Assembly (NCBI RefSeq): GCF_014287705.1
Contig: NZ_JACOOY010000013.1
Location: 1 to 64,000 of the forward strand
DNA from: Dorea_D hominis
GTDB lineage: Bacteria > Bacillota > Clostridia > Lachnospirales > Lachnospiraceae
Length of the DNA: 64,000 bases
Direction of reading: 5' to 3'
Every line of letters begins with the position of its first letter. Position 1 is the stretch's first letter. The position numbers were made by a program, and so were the translations under genes. The notes under the pieces are model-generated. The model was not told where the DNA came from. It searched no databases and worked only from the letters and a program-made list of their open reading frames with translations. This document shows positions 43,363-52,191 of the stretch, one piece after another.

Positions 43363-44127
43363 TTATTGTAATAATGCAGGATCAGAAGAGACCTTACGAA
43401 TTGCTCCGTATTTCGTACTCTCATAATTCTTATAATACGGGCACCGTGCTTTCAGGCATTGTGCATTTTCATCTGAAAATGTACAACATATCTTCTCTGG
43501 CAGTTCCATCTTCACACCCAACTCCTTCTCCACAAAATTCACTGCTTCTGTCACAGCCTTGAAGGAATCCCGTTTACAGCATCTTGGACCTCCCGCCTCA
43601 CCGATTGCCTCTAATGCTCTGGCAGTCATGCGGTTTGCTCTTCCCCAGGATTTTCCGGTAAGCGGTGTAGCCTTTAAAATAATGCTCATGAAAATGCCCG
43701 TACTCACTGCAGCTCCACAGCAGCCCCACATTCCACAGGCACCACCCGGATATTCACTGCCACGATGCCGCATTTCTTCCAGTGCATCTTCAAAAGAATC
43801 CACTTTTCCGCCTGCATTCTTATATGCCGCCAGAAGTGCTGCTCCGACAAGAATATGATGTTCCGGTCCATGCATGTAAATGTATGGATTCTCCATAATC
43901 TCCTGCATAATCTCAATCGGATTCACCGAAGTCGTTTTGCCCGTTTCTTCCATGATCACTTCTACGCCTTTTTTCTCATGACAGATATCACATACATAAT
44001 GTCCATCTTCACAGCACGCATAACTTTCAAATATCTGATGGCACATCTGACATTCTAACTTTTCTGCCTTCTCTGTGTATACTAACGATTTCCCGCACAC
44101 CAGACAGGCGCCTTCTCCTCTCGCCAT
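43363..44127 (-). CDS. DUF5714 cysteine-rich protein
   Basis: A 254-aa protein whose first 55 residues carry zinc-finger-like pairs (CLVCG, CQMCH, ACCEDGHYVCDICH). A helical domain follows with GPEHHILVGAALLAAYKNAGG and more Cys clusters (GGACGMWGCCGAA, GGPRCCKRD, CCTFSDENAQCLKARC). The arrangement matches the DUF5714 family of anaerobes, whose function is unknown. The many Cys and His suggest metal or iron-sulfur binding. It lies downstream of two G3E metallochaperone-type GTPases, but a terminator separates them. Confidence 0.8.
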   Translation of the reverse strand: MARGEGACLVCGKSLVYTEKAEKLECQMCHQIFESYACCEDGHYVCDICHEKKGVEVIMEETGKTTSVNPIEIMQEIMENPYIYMHGPEHHILVGAALLAAYKNAGGKVDSFEDALEEMRHRGSEYPGGACGMWGCCGAAVSTGIFMSIILKATPLTGKSWGRANRMTARALEAIGEAGGPRCCKRDSFKAVTEAVNFVEKELGVKMELPEKICCTFSDENAQCLKARCPYYKNYESTKYGAIRKVSSDPALLQ

Positions 44128-44244
44128 ACCTTTTCTCTCCTTTTTTTAATGTGCCTTGCATATTCTCGTGCCAGGAGCGCGGTTATATGCAACACTCTAC
44201 CTCTCATGCGAGTGTGCAACTCGCCAGAGGCTTATTATATAATA

Positions 44245-44272
44245 ACAGATCTGCCTGAAAAGACAGATCTGT
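44245..44272 (-). terminator. Terminator after the G3E GTPase gene
   Basis: ACAGATCTG and CAGATCTGT form a 9-bp stem 12 bases after the stop at 44284, followed by TATTATAT on the minus strand. Confidence 0.6.
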
Positions 44273-44283
44273 CTGTAATTACA

Positions 44284-45228
44284 TTATCCCAAAAATACTA
44301 CATCATCTTTCGGTTTCTCCGCCTCTGTCAGTTCTTCCAGATAAAGTACCGGCTGCTTACGGTCCGGATACATGACTGCTTCATACTCAAATCTTGCCCG
44401 CACATGTACCCACTGATTCTTCTTAACCTTTGTTCCATCTGTGATCTTGCACGGATATCCGTAATAACGGACATCATTTGCACAACAGGTCATAATCTTA
44501 CGCACCGGCACAAACATGTCATCTCCCATTCCTCTCGGGATAAGTACCTGCGCTGTAAATTCAACTTCCTTGTGCAGATACAATTCCGGATGATCATATG
44601 CATCTACATACCATACACCGAAATCCATATCCTCAATCACAATCTTGTCTCCCTTTACATCATATGGAAGATCGTCCTCTGACGGTTCAATGATCTTGCC
44701 TTCCAGATCTTCAAAAATCAGCTGTGCCATCGGATTCTGTACCTTCAAGGCACGGCGGAATCCGGCACGGCTCATGTTGCGGTCACAGCGGTTAACAATG
44801 ATCAGTGAAGATTCTGTCAGCTGCTCCATCAGCATATTACGCATATTTGTCAGATACATATCCAGTGTTGTTCCGTCCACAGTAGAGTAGATTCCCTGAA
44901 TCTCCCATCCACGTGGGTAACGCATCTTAATCAGTTTTTCCAACTTCCACATACCATTGAACTCAATCACAACCTGTGTCGGCTGGTAATTCTTCAAACA
45001 ATTTTTGAAAAATGTAGGATTCAGCTGCTCTTCCTCTTCTACCTGCAGCATTACCATATTCTTCATCTTCAAATATTCCGGTGAAAACTCTTTCTCACCT
45101 TCCTCACATACGATCAGAAGTGTAAGTCCCGGTTCAATCCAGTCCTGTGTCATCAAAGTATCTTTGATCAGTGTTGTCTTACCACTGTCCAGAAATCCGG
45201 TACAAATAAAAATCGGTGTTGTTCCCAT
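44284..45228 (-). CDS. CobW/G3E-type GTPase with C-terminal DUF1980/YcgQ-like domain
   Basis: A 314-aa protein. The N-terminal P-loop domain has GFLDSGKTTLIKD (11-23), VVIEFNGMW and IIVNRCD (NKxD-like), as in G3E metallochaperone GTPases, but it lacks the GCxCC metal motif of its neighbour. The last 110 residues contain VPVRKIMTCCANDVRYYGYPC...NQWVHVRARF, which resembles the C-terminal part of DUF1980 (TIGR03943/YcgQ) proteins that accompany G3E GTPases in zinc allocation. The fusion suggests metal delivery linked to a membrane or surface partner. The domain call is from motif memory and not from a search. Confidence 0.75.
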   Translation of the reverse strand: MGTTPIFICTGFLDSGKTTLIKDTLMTQDWIEPGLTLLIVCEEGEKEFSPEYLKMKNMVMLQVEEEEQLNPTFFKNCLKNYQPTQVVIEFNGMWKLEKLIKMRYPRGWEIQGIYSTVDGTTLDMYLTNMRNMLMEQLTESSLIIVNRCDRNMSRAGFRRALKVQNPMAQLIFEDLEGKIIEPSEDDLPYDVKGDKIVIEDMDFGVWYVDAYDHPELYLHKEVEFTAQVLIPRGMGDDMFVPVRKIMTCCANDVRYYGYPCKITDGTKVKKNQWVHVRARFEYEAVMYPDRKQPVLYLEELTEAEKPKDDVVFLG

Positions 45229-45280
45229 TTGTTTCTCCTTCTATATCCTGATTTAAAACTCCATCATTAAAAATGATATT

Positions 45281-46450
45281 TTATAAATGGAATAACTTCA
45301 TCAGGTCTTCTTCTTTCAAATCTGTACCAATGACACAGATACGTCCTGTATAATCTGCCTGGCACTCACGAGTCTCGTACTCTTCCGGCACAAGGTCAAA
45401 CTGTCTCCATGTTCCGTCTTCCATAGCGATAATTCCTTTGGAACGAAGGATTGTTCCATAACCATCTGTCTCGGATAATGCTTTCAGGATCAAATCCAGC
45501 TCTTCTTCTGTATACTTGTGAGCAGTCTCCTTGCCCCAGCTTGTAAACACATCATCTGCATGATGGTGATGATGGTGATCGTGGTCATGTCCGCAGCCAC
45601 ATCCACACTCATGGTCGTGATCGTGGTGATGCTCATGATGTCCACAGCAGCCGTGCTCCTCATGGTCATGATCGTGATCATGGTGATGCTCATGATGTCC
45701 ACAGCAGCCGTGCTCCTCATGGTCGTGATCTTCGTGATCATGATGATGTTCATGATGTCCGCAGCAGCCGTGCTCCTCATGGTCGTGATCGTGATCATGG
45801 TGATGCTCATGATGTCCGTGACCTTCTTTATCCTCGAACAGCCCTTCGATCTCTGCTCCTGCATGAAGTGCATGCTGGATTGCTTCTTTTCCAAGCTGAT
45901 CCCACGGTGTGGAAATAATTGCTGCCTTCTCATTCTCTTCACGCAGCATCTTTACACAATCTTCTACTTTCTCATCTGTCATCATCTGTGTACGGCTGAC
46001 AACGATTGTAGAAGCATGCTCTACCTGATCCTTAAAGAACTCACCAAAATTCTTCAGATACATCTTAGCTTTCTTACCATCAACGATCGTAATTCTTCCT
46101 TCGATCTCGATATCTGCATCTTTCTTCACGTCTTCGATTGCTCTTGCTACATCGGATAATTTTCCAACTCCTGAAGGCTCGATGATTACACGGTCCGGTT
46201 TGTACTCGTCCAGAACTTTCACGAGCGCCTTGCTAAAATCTCCAACCAGTGTACAGCAGATGCATCCAGAGTTCATCTCTGTAATCTCAATTCCTGCATC
46301 TTTTAAGAAACCACCGTCAATTCCAATCTCACCAAATTCATTCTCAATCAGAACCAGTTTCTCTCCTGCGAATACATCCTGTACCAGTTGTTTAATAAAT
46401 GTTGTCTTTCCGGCTCCGAGGAATCCGGAAATAATATCTACTTTTGTCAT
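45281..46450 (-). CDS. His-rich CobW/G3E-family metallochaperone GTPase
   Basis: A 389-aa GTPase expected to insert or store a transition metal (Zn, Co or Ni). Walker A GFLGAGKTT at 9-17, LIENEFGEIGIDG, the metal-binding GCICC at 62-66, EPSGVGK, and a CobW C-terminal domain at about 305-389 (YGTILRSKGIIAMEDGTWRQFDLVPEEYE). Between the two lies an extraordinary His/Cys-rich tract, residues 211-298, built of four near-identical units of about 19 residues. It probably buffers metal. It precedes a second G3E GTPase by 52 bp, likely in one transcript. Confidence 0.9.
   Translation of the reverse strand: MTKVDIISGFLGAGKTTFIKQLVQDVFAGEKLVLIENEFGEIGIDGGFLKDAGIEITEMNSGCICCTLVGDFSKALVKVLDEYKPDRVIIEPSGVGKLSDVARAIEDVKKDADIEIEGRITIVDGKKAKMYLKNFGEFFKDQVEHASTIVVSRTQMMTDEKVEDCVKMLREENEKAAIISTPWDQLGKEAIQHALHAGAEIEGLFEDKEGHGHHEHHHDHDHDHEEHGCCGHHEHHHDHEDHDHEEHGCCGHHEHHHDHDHDHEEHGCCGHHEHHHDHDHECGCGCGHDHDHHHHHHADDVFTSWGKETAHKYTEEELDLILKALSETDGYGTILRSKGIIAMEDGTWRQFDLVPEEYETRECQADYTGRICVIGTDLKEEDLMKLFHL
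45557..45820. repeat. In-frame tandem repeat coding the His-rich tract
   Basis: Four imperfect units of 57-60 bp encode GHHEHHHDHDHDHEEHGCC with small changes (DHED in the second); the last grades into ECGCGCGHDHDHHHHHH. The DNA copies are similar enough for unit gain or loss by slippage. Confidence 0.85.
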
Positions 46451-46604
46451 TATATAGTTACCTCTTTTCTTTATACATTTGCATATTAGTTGCGTTTAAT
46501 CTCCGTTTCTTATCTTACCACAAACTTGCCCTGTCTTCTAGACCTTTCCCGGCTTCATGAGAAAAAAAGAATATGAATTTTCTATAAAATTGTCAGTACG
46601 TGAA

Positions 46605-46646
46605 AAAGAAGCAGTATTTTTATCCCCCTGAAAATACTGCTTCTTT
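46605..46646 (-). terminator. Terminator of hppA
   Basis: A 16-bp perfect stem AAAGAAGCAGTATTTT / AAAATACTGCTTCTTT, about 120 bases past the hppA stop on the minus strand. The rest of the 315-bp gap 46451-46765 shows no gene. Confidence 0.8.
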
Positions 46647-46765
46647 TGTTATACCATATGAAATTTTTAATTTTAACGAACAAAGCCTTATTTCACTGCC
46701 CAGTGTGACAGACTCTGCCCGATCACTTATCTTATTAGTTTTGTTTGATTATCTTGTGGATCACC

Positions 46766-48748
46766 TTACAGGATTCCGCCTACAGACAGGAATAATGGTG
46801 CAAATACAAGTGATACGATCGTCATTAACTTAATCAGAATGTTAATAGACGGTCCGGAAGTATCTTTAAACGGATCACCAACGGTATCTCCGACAACGGC
46901 TGCTTTGTGAGCCTCACTTCCTTTTCCACCATGATTGCCATCTTCGATGTACTTCTTCGCATTGTCCCATGCACCACCTGCATTAGACATGAAAATTGCC
47001 ATCATAACACCTGTTACAAGTGCTCCTGCCAGAAGTCCGCCAAGTGCGGATGGTCCAAGTAACAGACCAACTGCAAGCGGTGACAGTACTGCCATCACAC
47101 CAGGAACCAGCATCTCGTGAAGTGCTGCTGTTGTGGAAATCGCTACACAGGACTTGTAATCCGGCTTCTCTTTTCCTTCCATAATGCCAGGCATCTCTTT
47201 GAACTGACGTCTTACTTCCTCGATCATCTGATATGCAGCCTTCGATACAGAAGACATTGTCATAGCAGAGAACAGGAACGGAAGCATACCACCGATAAAT
47301 AATCCAATGATTACACGGCTGTCCAGAATGTCAATGTTCTTTAACTGAACTGCTTCTGCATAAGATACAAATAAAGCAAGTGCTGTAAGCGCTGCAGAAC
47401 CGATGGCAAATCCTTTACCCATAGCTGCAGTTGTGTTACCAACAGCATCCAGCTTGTCCGTGATCTTACGAACACTTGGATCAAGACCTGACATTTCAGC
47501 GATACCACCGGCATTGTCTGCGATCGGTCCATATGCGTCTACAGCAACTGTAATTGCAGTTGTAGACAGCATACCGACTGCCGCCAGAGCGATTCCGTAA
47601 AGTCCACTGACTGTATAAGCCACAAAAATACCTACGCAGATCAGTAGGATCGGAATAGCTGTAGACTTCATACCAACAGCAATACCACTGATGATCGTTG
47701 TTGCAGATCCTGTCTCAGACTGTTCTGCGATCTCTTTTACAGATTTGTAGTCACCTGAAGTATAAACTTCTGTGATGATACCGATCAGAAGACCAACGAT
47801 CAGTCCTGCTGTTACAGAGATTGCTGCGTTAAAATTGCCAAAGCAGTATTTGCTTGCAAAAAACGCAACGATCAATACCAGAATACTGGATACATAAGAT
47901 CCCATCTTCAGTGCTTTGTGTGGATTGGAGTTCTCATCACCCTTAACAAAGAATGTTCCAAGTATAGATGAAATCAGTCCCAAACCTGAGATCAGAAGCG
48001 GGAACAGTGCTCCGGATACCTGGAAATACACAACTCCGAGTGTCAGCGCAGAAATCAGCGCACCAACATAAGACTCGAAAAGGTCCGCTCCCATACCGGC
48101 AACATCACCTACGTTATCTCCTACGTTATCAGCGATTACGGCCGGGTTACGCGGATCATCTTCCGGGATTCCTGCTTCTACCTTACCAACAAGATCCGCT
48201 CCAACGTCAGCAGCTTTTGTATAAATACCACCACCAACACGGGCAAATAATGCAATAGAAGAAGCACCTAAACTGAATCCGGAAAGGACTTCTACGTTCT
48301 TCGTGATCACATAGATTGCGCTTACTCCGAGAACACCAAGTCCTGCTACACACATCCCCATTACAGCACCACCTGAAAATGCGATGGAGAGTGCACGGTT
48401 CATACCGGACTCTTTTGCAGCATTCGCTGTTCTGACATTTGCCTTCGTTGCTACAGTCATACCACAGTAACCAGCCAGTGTGGAGAATAATGCTCCCACA
48501 ACAAAACATACAGCAGTTACCCAACTCTTGATCCCGACTCCGATCAAGATGAATAAAATCAGCACGAATACGACAAGGATCTTGTATTCTGCTGTGAGGA
48601 AGGCCTGGGCTCCTTCACTGATCGCTCCTGCGATCTCTCTCATCCTTTCGTTACCGGCACTCTGTCTGCTTACTTTTGCTGCAAGATATGCGGCAAAAAG
48701 CAATGCGACAACTCCGAATACCGGAACAATCACAAAAAGATTTTCCAT
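46766..48748 (-). CDS. hppA: Membrane-bound ion-translocating pyrophosphatase
   Basis: A 660-aa, about 16-helix pump that hydrolyses PPi and exports H+ or Na+. The substrate site DVGADLVGKVEAGIPEDDPRNPAVIADNVGDNVGDVAGMGADLFE is intact, as is GDTVGDPFKDTSGPSINILIKL near the C-terminus. The stretch GNTTAAMGKGFAIGSAAL has Ala where K+-independent enzymes have Lys, so this is of the K+-dependent type. Ion specificity cannot be settled by eye. It would recover energy from biosynthetic PPi, alongside the PPi-dependent phosphofructokinase. Confidence 0.96.
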   Translation of the reverse strand: MENLFVIVPVFGVVALLFAAYLAAKVSRQSAGNERMREIAGAISEGAQAFLTAEYKILVVFVLILFILIGVGIKSWVTAVCFVVGALFSTLAGYCGMTVATKANVRTANAAKESGMNRALSIAFSGGAVMGMCVAGLGVLGVSAIYVITKNVEVLSGFSLGASSIALFARVGGGIYTKAADVGADLVGKVEAGIPEDDPRNPAVIADNVGDNVGDVAGMGADLFESYVGALISALTLGVVYFQVSGALFPLLISGLGLISSILGTFFVKGDENSNPHKALKMGSYVSSILVLIVAFFASKYCFGNFNAAISVTAGLIVGLLIGIITEVYTSGDYKSVKEIAEQSETGSATTIISGIAVGMKSTAIPILLICVGIFVAYTVSGLYGIALAAVGMLSTTAITVAVDAYGPIADNAGGIAEMSGLDPSVRKITDKLDAVGNTTAAMGKGFAIGSAALTALALFVSYAEAVQLKNIDILDSRVIIGLFIGGMLPFLFSAMTMSSVSKAAYQMIEEVRRQFKEMPGIMEGKEKPDYKSCVAISTTAALHEMLVPGVMAVLSPLAVGLLLGPSALGGLLAGALVTGVMMAIFMSNAGGAWDNAKKYIEDGNHGGKGSEAHKAAVVGDTVGDPFKDTSGPSINILIKLMTIVSLVFAPLFLSVGGIL

Positions 48749-48856
48749 ATACTTAACCTCCCAATAGATTAGTGTTATCTATAATACCATATTTACAGAA
48801 AAAATAAAAAGACTTTTTTTAGATTTTTTGTGAATTTTCTTGTTATTCCTCCTGTT

Positions 48857-49621
48857 TTAACGTTTTTTCTTCTCTTTCGCAAGCAGTGCTGCCCCCAAAG
48901 CACCTGCGTATCTTCCATTTTTCGTTGTCTCAACCACACATCCTAACTTCTTTGACAAAATATCTGTAAAATAGACACTGTCACTTAAACCGCCTGTCAG
49001 GATCACCTTATCGGAAAGTGTTTTTCTCTGGCTGAGTTGGGCAACTTTGGCTGCCACTGAATCTACAACGCCCGCTGCAATGTCTTCTCTTTTCTTTCCT
49101 TCTCCAATATAATTAATGACTTCTGACTCTGCAAATACCGTACACAGAGAACTGATTGGAAGCACTTCCCCTTCCGCTGCCAGTTCAAACAGTTCCTGAA
49201 GCGTCACGCCGAGACGGTTTGCCATAACTTCCAGAAATTTTCCCGTTCCCGCTGAACATTTATCGTTCATCAGAAAATCCCGTACCATTCCATGTTCCAC
49301 AAGAATTACTTTTGTATCCTGACCGCCTACGTCAATGATCGTGCAGTTGTCACCCGCCATTTCGCGTCCCCCTCTTGCATGACAGGTAATCTCTGTGATA
49401 ACAAAATCTGCGAACTCAACCGCAACACGTCCATATCCGGTTGCCACTACTTTTGTCTCGTCCGACAGAACATCTATATTTTCTGTCTCTAATTTTTCTT
49501 TAATAATCTGACAGGTCTCCTTGCTGCTCCATCCTGTTGGCAAAACGAAATGTAATTCTTTTTCTCCGCGCACAACTACTTTAGAAGCGGTTGAACCAAT
49601 ATCAATTCCTACGTAATACAT
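48857..49621 (-). CDS. 2-hydroxyacyl-CoA dehydratase-type activase (BadF/BadG/HgdC family)
   Basis: A 254-aa ASKHA-fold ATPase that injects an electron into radical dehydratases. YVGIDIGSTASKVVV and CTIIDVGGQDTKVI are the two phosphate motifs, the [4Fe-4S] cysteines are in NDKCSAGTGKFLEVMA and ISSLCTVFAESEVI, and GGLSDSVYF is the adenosine motif. The frame opens at 49657, but AGGAG six bases before the ATG at 49621 sets the start. No dehydratase subunits are nearby, so it may serve a target elsewhere or belong to the stand-alone activase group. Confidence 0.9.
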   Translation of the reverse strand: MYYVGIDIGSTASKVVVRGEKELHFVLPTGWSSKETCQIIKEKLETENIDVLSDETKVVATGYGRVAVEFADFVITEITCHARGGREMAGDNCTIIDVGGQDTKVILVEHGMVRDFLMNDKCSAGTGKFLEVMANRLGVTLQELFELAAEGEVLPISSLCTVFAESEVINYIGEGKKREDIAAGVVDSVAAKVAQLSQRKTLSDKVILTGGLSDSVYFTDILSKKLGCVVETTKNGRYAGALGAALLAKEKKKR

Positions 49622-49657
49622 CTTAATCTCCTGCTCTTTTTGCTGACTTTTCCACAT

Positions 49658-50440
49658 TTATCTTCGTTCTTCTTCGGAATATCCACCATTTTCCGAATCA
49701 TCATAGCCGATTTCCACAAGTACAAGTCCGTTCGGCGGTGCTGTAACGCCTGCTGCTGTACGGACTTTCTCATCCAGAATCTCTTTTACCCGTTCCGGTT
49801 CGTAAAATCCCCTACCGACACGTATCAGCGTCCCGGCAATGATACGGACCATATTATAGAGAAATCCATTTCCCGTGATTCGAAGGGTAATGTCTTCCCC
49901 TTCCTGCATGATATCCAGCGCATAAACCGTACGCACTGTGTCTTCCACGTTTGTCTTAATATTGCAGAAACTCACAAAATCATGCTCCCCGATCAGATAC
50001 GCTGCACCTTTTTTCATCGCTTCTACATCCATCGGGAACGAAACATGTGTACTGTATCTTCGTTTCAGCGGATTTGGCACCGGCGCATTACAAATGTGAT
50101 ATTCATATGTTTTAACTACATGATCCTGATAACGCGGGTGCCAGTCATCCGGTACCTGATAAGACTGCCGGATGACAATATCATCCGGCAGTTTCTGATT
50201 CAATGCATAAGCCATGCGCTCCGGCGGAATGGAAGACTCCGTATCAAAAACGGCAACATTTCCCAGTGCATGCACACCGGAATCTGTACGGCTTGCTCCG
50301 ATGATCCGGATATCCTCTCCCGTCAGCTTACTGATTTTTTTATTTAATACTTCTTCTACGGTGATTCCATTCGGCTGAATCTGCCATCCGCAGTAATCCG
50401 TACCGTCATAGGCAACCGTTAATTTCACTCTTCTGCTCAT
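49658..50440 (-). CDS. truA: tRNA pseudouridine synthase A
   Basis: A 260-aa enzyme making pseudouridine at positions 38-40 of the tRNA anticodon arm. LTVAYDGTDYCGWQIQPN opens the fold, the catalytic Asp lies in IIGASRTDSGVHALGNVAVF, and HDFVSFCN and ITGNGFLYNMVRIIAGTLI follow. It comes after the ecf transporter genes, a linkage often seen in Firmicutes after the ribosomal protein clusters. Confidence 0.96.
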   Translation of the reverse strand: MSRRVKLTVAYDGTDYCGWQIQPNGITVEEVLNKKISKLTGEDIRIIGASRTDSGVHALGNVAVFDTESSIPPERMAYALNQKLPDDIVIRQSYQVPDDWHPRYQDHVVKTYEYHICNAPVPNPLKRRYSTHVSFPMDVEAMKKGAAYLIGEHDFVSFCNIKTNVEDTVRTVYALDIMQEGEDITLRITGNGFLYNMVRIIAGTLIRVGRGFYEPERVKEILDEKVRTAAGVTAPPNGLVLVEIGYDDSENGGYSEEERR

Positions 50441-50515
50441 TTATGTTCTCCTGGAACTTAAAAAATACTGCCATCATTTCACATTGATTCTTCTGTTGAT
50501 GCCATCACCGCTTAT

Positions 50516-51340
50516 TTAAAATACCCAGATATGCAACTGCACACCACGACCGATTGCGACCACTGCGACCACATATGCAATCACAATGATATAAGCCGCA
50601 TAATCTCTGCTCTTATAGCGAAGTGGCTTCATCTTCGTGCGCCCATCGCCGCCCCTGTAGCACCTGGCTTCCATCGCCATCGCAAGGTCATTTGCACGGC
50701 GGAATGCCGATACAAACAACGGTACCAGGATCGGTACCATGCTTTTCGCTCTCTGCAGTATATTACCACTCTCGAAATCCGCACCTCTTGCAAGCTGTGC
50801 TTTCATGATCTTATCTGTCTCTTCCAGCAAAATCGGAATAAACCGGAGTGCGATTGACATCATCATTGCAATCTCATGTACCGGCACATGAATCTTATTC
50901 AGTGGATGAAGCACCGCTTCGATCCCATCTGTCAGCTCATTCGGTGTTGTCGTAAATGTCATCAGCGAAGAACCAATAATCAGATAAACAAGCCGGATTG
51001 CCATATATACCGCAGTACGAAGACCACCTTCTGTGATTGTAAAGATCCATGCATGAAACAGCACGTCTCCCTGTCTTGTCAGAAACAGGTTAAATAATAC
51101 TGTGATCATAAGCAGCATGATCACCGGCTTCAGTCCTTTTACAATATAAGAAAAAGGAACTTTGGAAATGTGGATCACACAGATCAGAAATACCGTTGCC
51201 ACAAGATATCCCGGAATACTGCTGAATAAGAAAAGCGAGATCAGATACAGCAGTGTACATATCAGTTTTACTCTCGGATCCAGTCTGTGGACCACACTTT
51301 TTGCCGGATAATATTGTCCTATTGTAATATCTCGAATCAT
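50516..51340 (-). CDS. ecfT: Energy-coupling factor transporter, transmembrane protein EcfT
   Basis: A 274-aa membrane scaffold of ECF vitamin/metal transporters. It has about six hydrophobic segments, and the two cytoplasmic coupling motifs are ARGADFESGNILQRAK and AMEARCYRGG (Ala-Arg-Gly/Cys type). It overlaps ecfA2 by 4 bp. Substrate-binding S components encoded elsewhere share this module. Confidence 0.95.
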   Translation of the reverse strand: MIRDITIGQYYPAKSVVHRLDPRVKLICTLLYLISLFLFSSIPGYLVATVFLICVIHISKVPFSYIVKGLKPVIMLLMITVLFNLFLTRQGDVLFHAWIFTITEGGLRTAVYMAIRLVYLIIGSSLMTFTTTPNELTDGIEAVLHPLNKIHVPVHEIAMMMSIALRFIPILLEETDKIMKAQLARGADFESGNILQRAKSMVPILVPLFVSAFRRANDLAMAMEARCYRGGDGRTKMKPLRYKSRDYAAYIIVIAYVVAVVAIGRGVQLHIWVF

Positions 51341-52191
51341 TTTCTCTTCTCCAGTGCCTTCTTAATCTGCGCAGCCGCTTCTTCCACGGTTGTTACATTT
51401 GGTTCCACTGCAAATCCCTGTTCTTTCAGATCATGCATAATATAAGTTACCTGCGGTGCTGCAAGCCCTACCTGCTCCAACTCCCGATAATGTTCAAATA
51501 CCTTGCGCGGGCAGTCATTGTACATCACTTCGCCTTTATTCATAACGATAATGCGATCAGCATATCTGGCAATATCCTCCATACTGTGGGACACCAGAAT
51601 AACTGTCATATCTCTCTGCGTATGCAGATAAGCGATCTGATCCAGAATGTCATCACGTCCTTTCGGATCCAGTCCCGCTGTCGGTTCATCCAGTACAAGT
51701 ACCTTCGGATGCATGGCAAGCACACCTGCAATCGCTACACGTCTTTTCTGCCCACCCGAGAGTTCGAAAGGCGAAGAATTGTAATATTTTTCTTTTAATC
51801 CAACAAGTTTCAATGCCTCCAGCGCACATTCCATACACTGATCCGGATTCAGTCCCTGATTCTTCGGCCCAAAGCAGACATCACTCATAACATCCACTTC
51901 AAAAAGCTGATGCTCCGGATACTGAAATACAAGTCCGACCTGATTTCTCAGTTCACGCATATTATATCCCGGTTCGTAAATATTCTTGCCATCATAATAA
52001 AGTGCACCGGATGTCGCCTTTACCAGTCCATTCAGATGCTGAATCAGCGTGGATTTGCCCGATCCTGTATGGCCGATGATCCCTACAAATTCTCCGTGCG
52101 GAATTTCCAGACATACATCCTTCAATGCCTGTTTTTCGTAGGCGGTTCCTGCACTGTATACATAATTCAAATGTTCTAATTTAATCGACAT
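51337..52191 (-). CDS. ecfA2: Energy-coupling factor ATPase EcfA2
   Basis: A 284-aa ABC ATPase: Walker A GHTGSGKST, Q-loop VFQYPEHQLFE, signature LSGGQKRRVAIAGVLA, Walker B VLVLDEPTAGLD, switch His SHSMED. It pairs with EcfA1 to power EcfT. It overlaps ecfA1 by 16 bp upstream and ecfT by 4 bp downstream. Confidence 0.95.
   Translation of the reverse strand: MSIKLEHLNYVYSAGTAYEKQALKDVCLEIPHGEFVGIIGHTGSGKSTLIQHLNGLVKATSGALYYDGKNIYEPGYNMRELRNQVGLVFQYPEHQLFEVDVMSDVCFGPKNQGLNPDQCMECALEALKLVGLKEKYYNSSPFELSGGQKRRVAIAGVLAMHPKVLVLDEPTAGLDPKGRDDILDQIAYLHTQRDMTVILVSHSMEDIARYADRIIVMNKGEVMYNDCPRKVFEHYRELEQVGLAAPQVTYIMHDLKEQGFAVEPNVTTVEEAAAQIKKALEKRK

Noticed and set aside
45557..45820. Repeated units resembling a CRISPR array or VNTR
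   Set aside because: Units are contiguous, in frame and encode a His-rich metal-binding tract. There are no spacers and no cas genes.
46600..46833. 77-codon plus-strand ORF between the G3E GTPase and hppA genes
   Set aside because: It runs over the hppA terminator stem and into the antisense of hppA and has no ribosome site.
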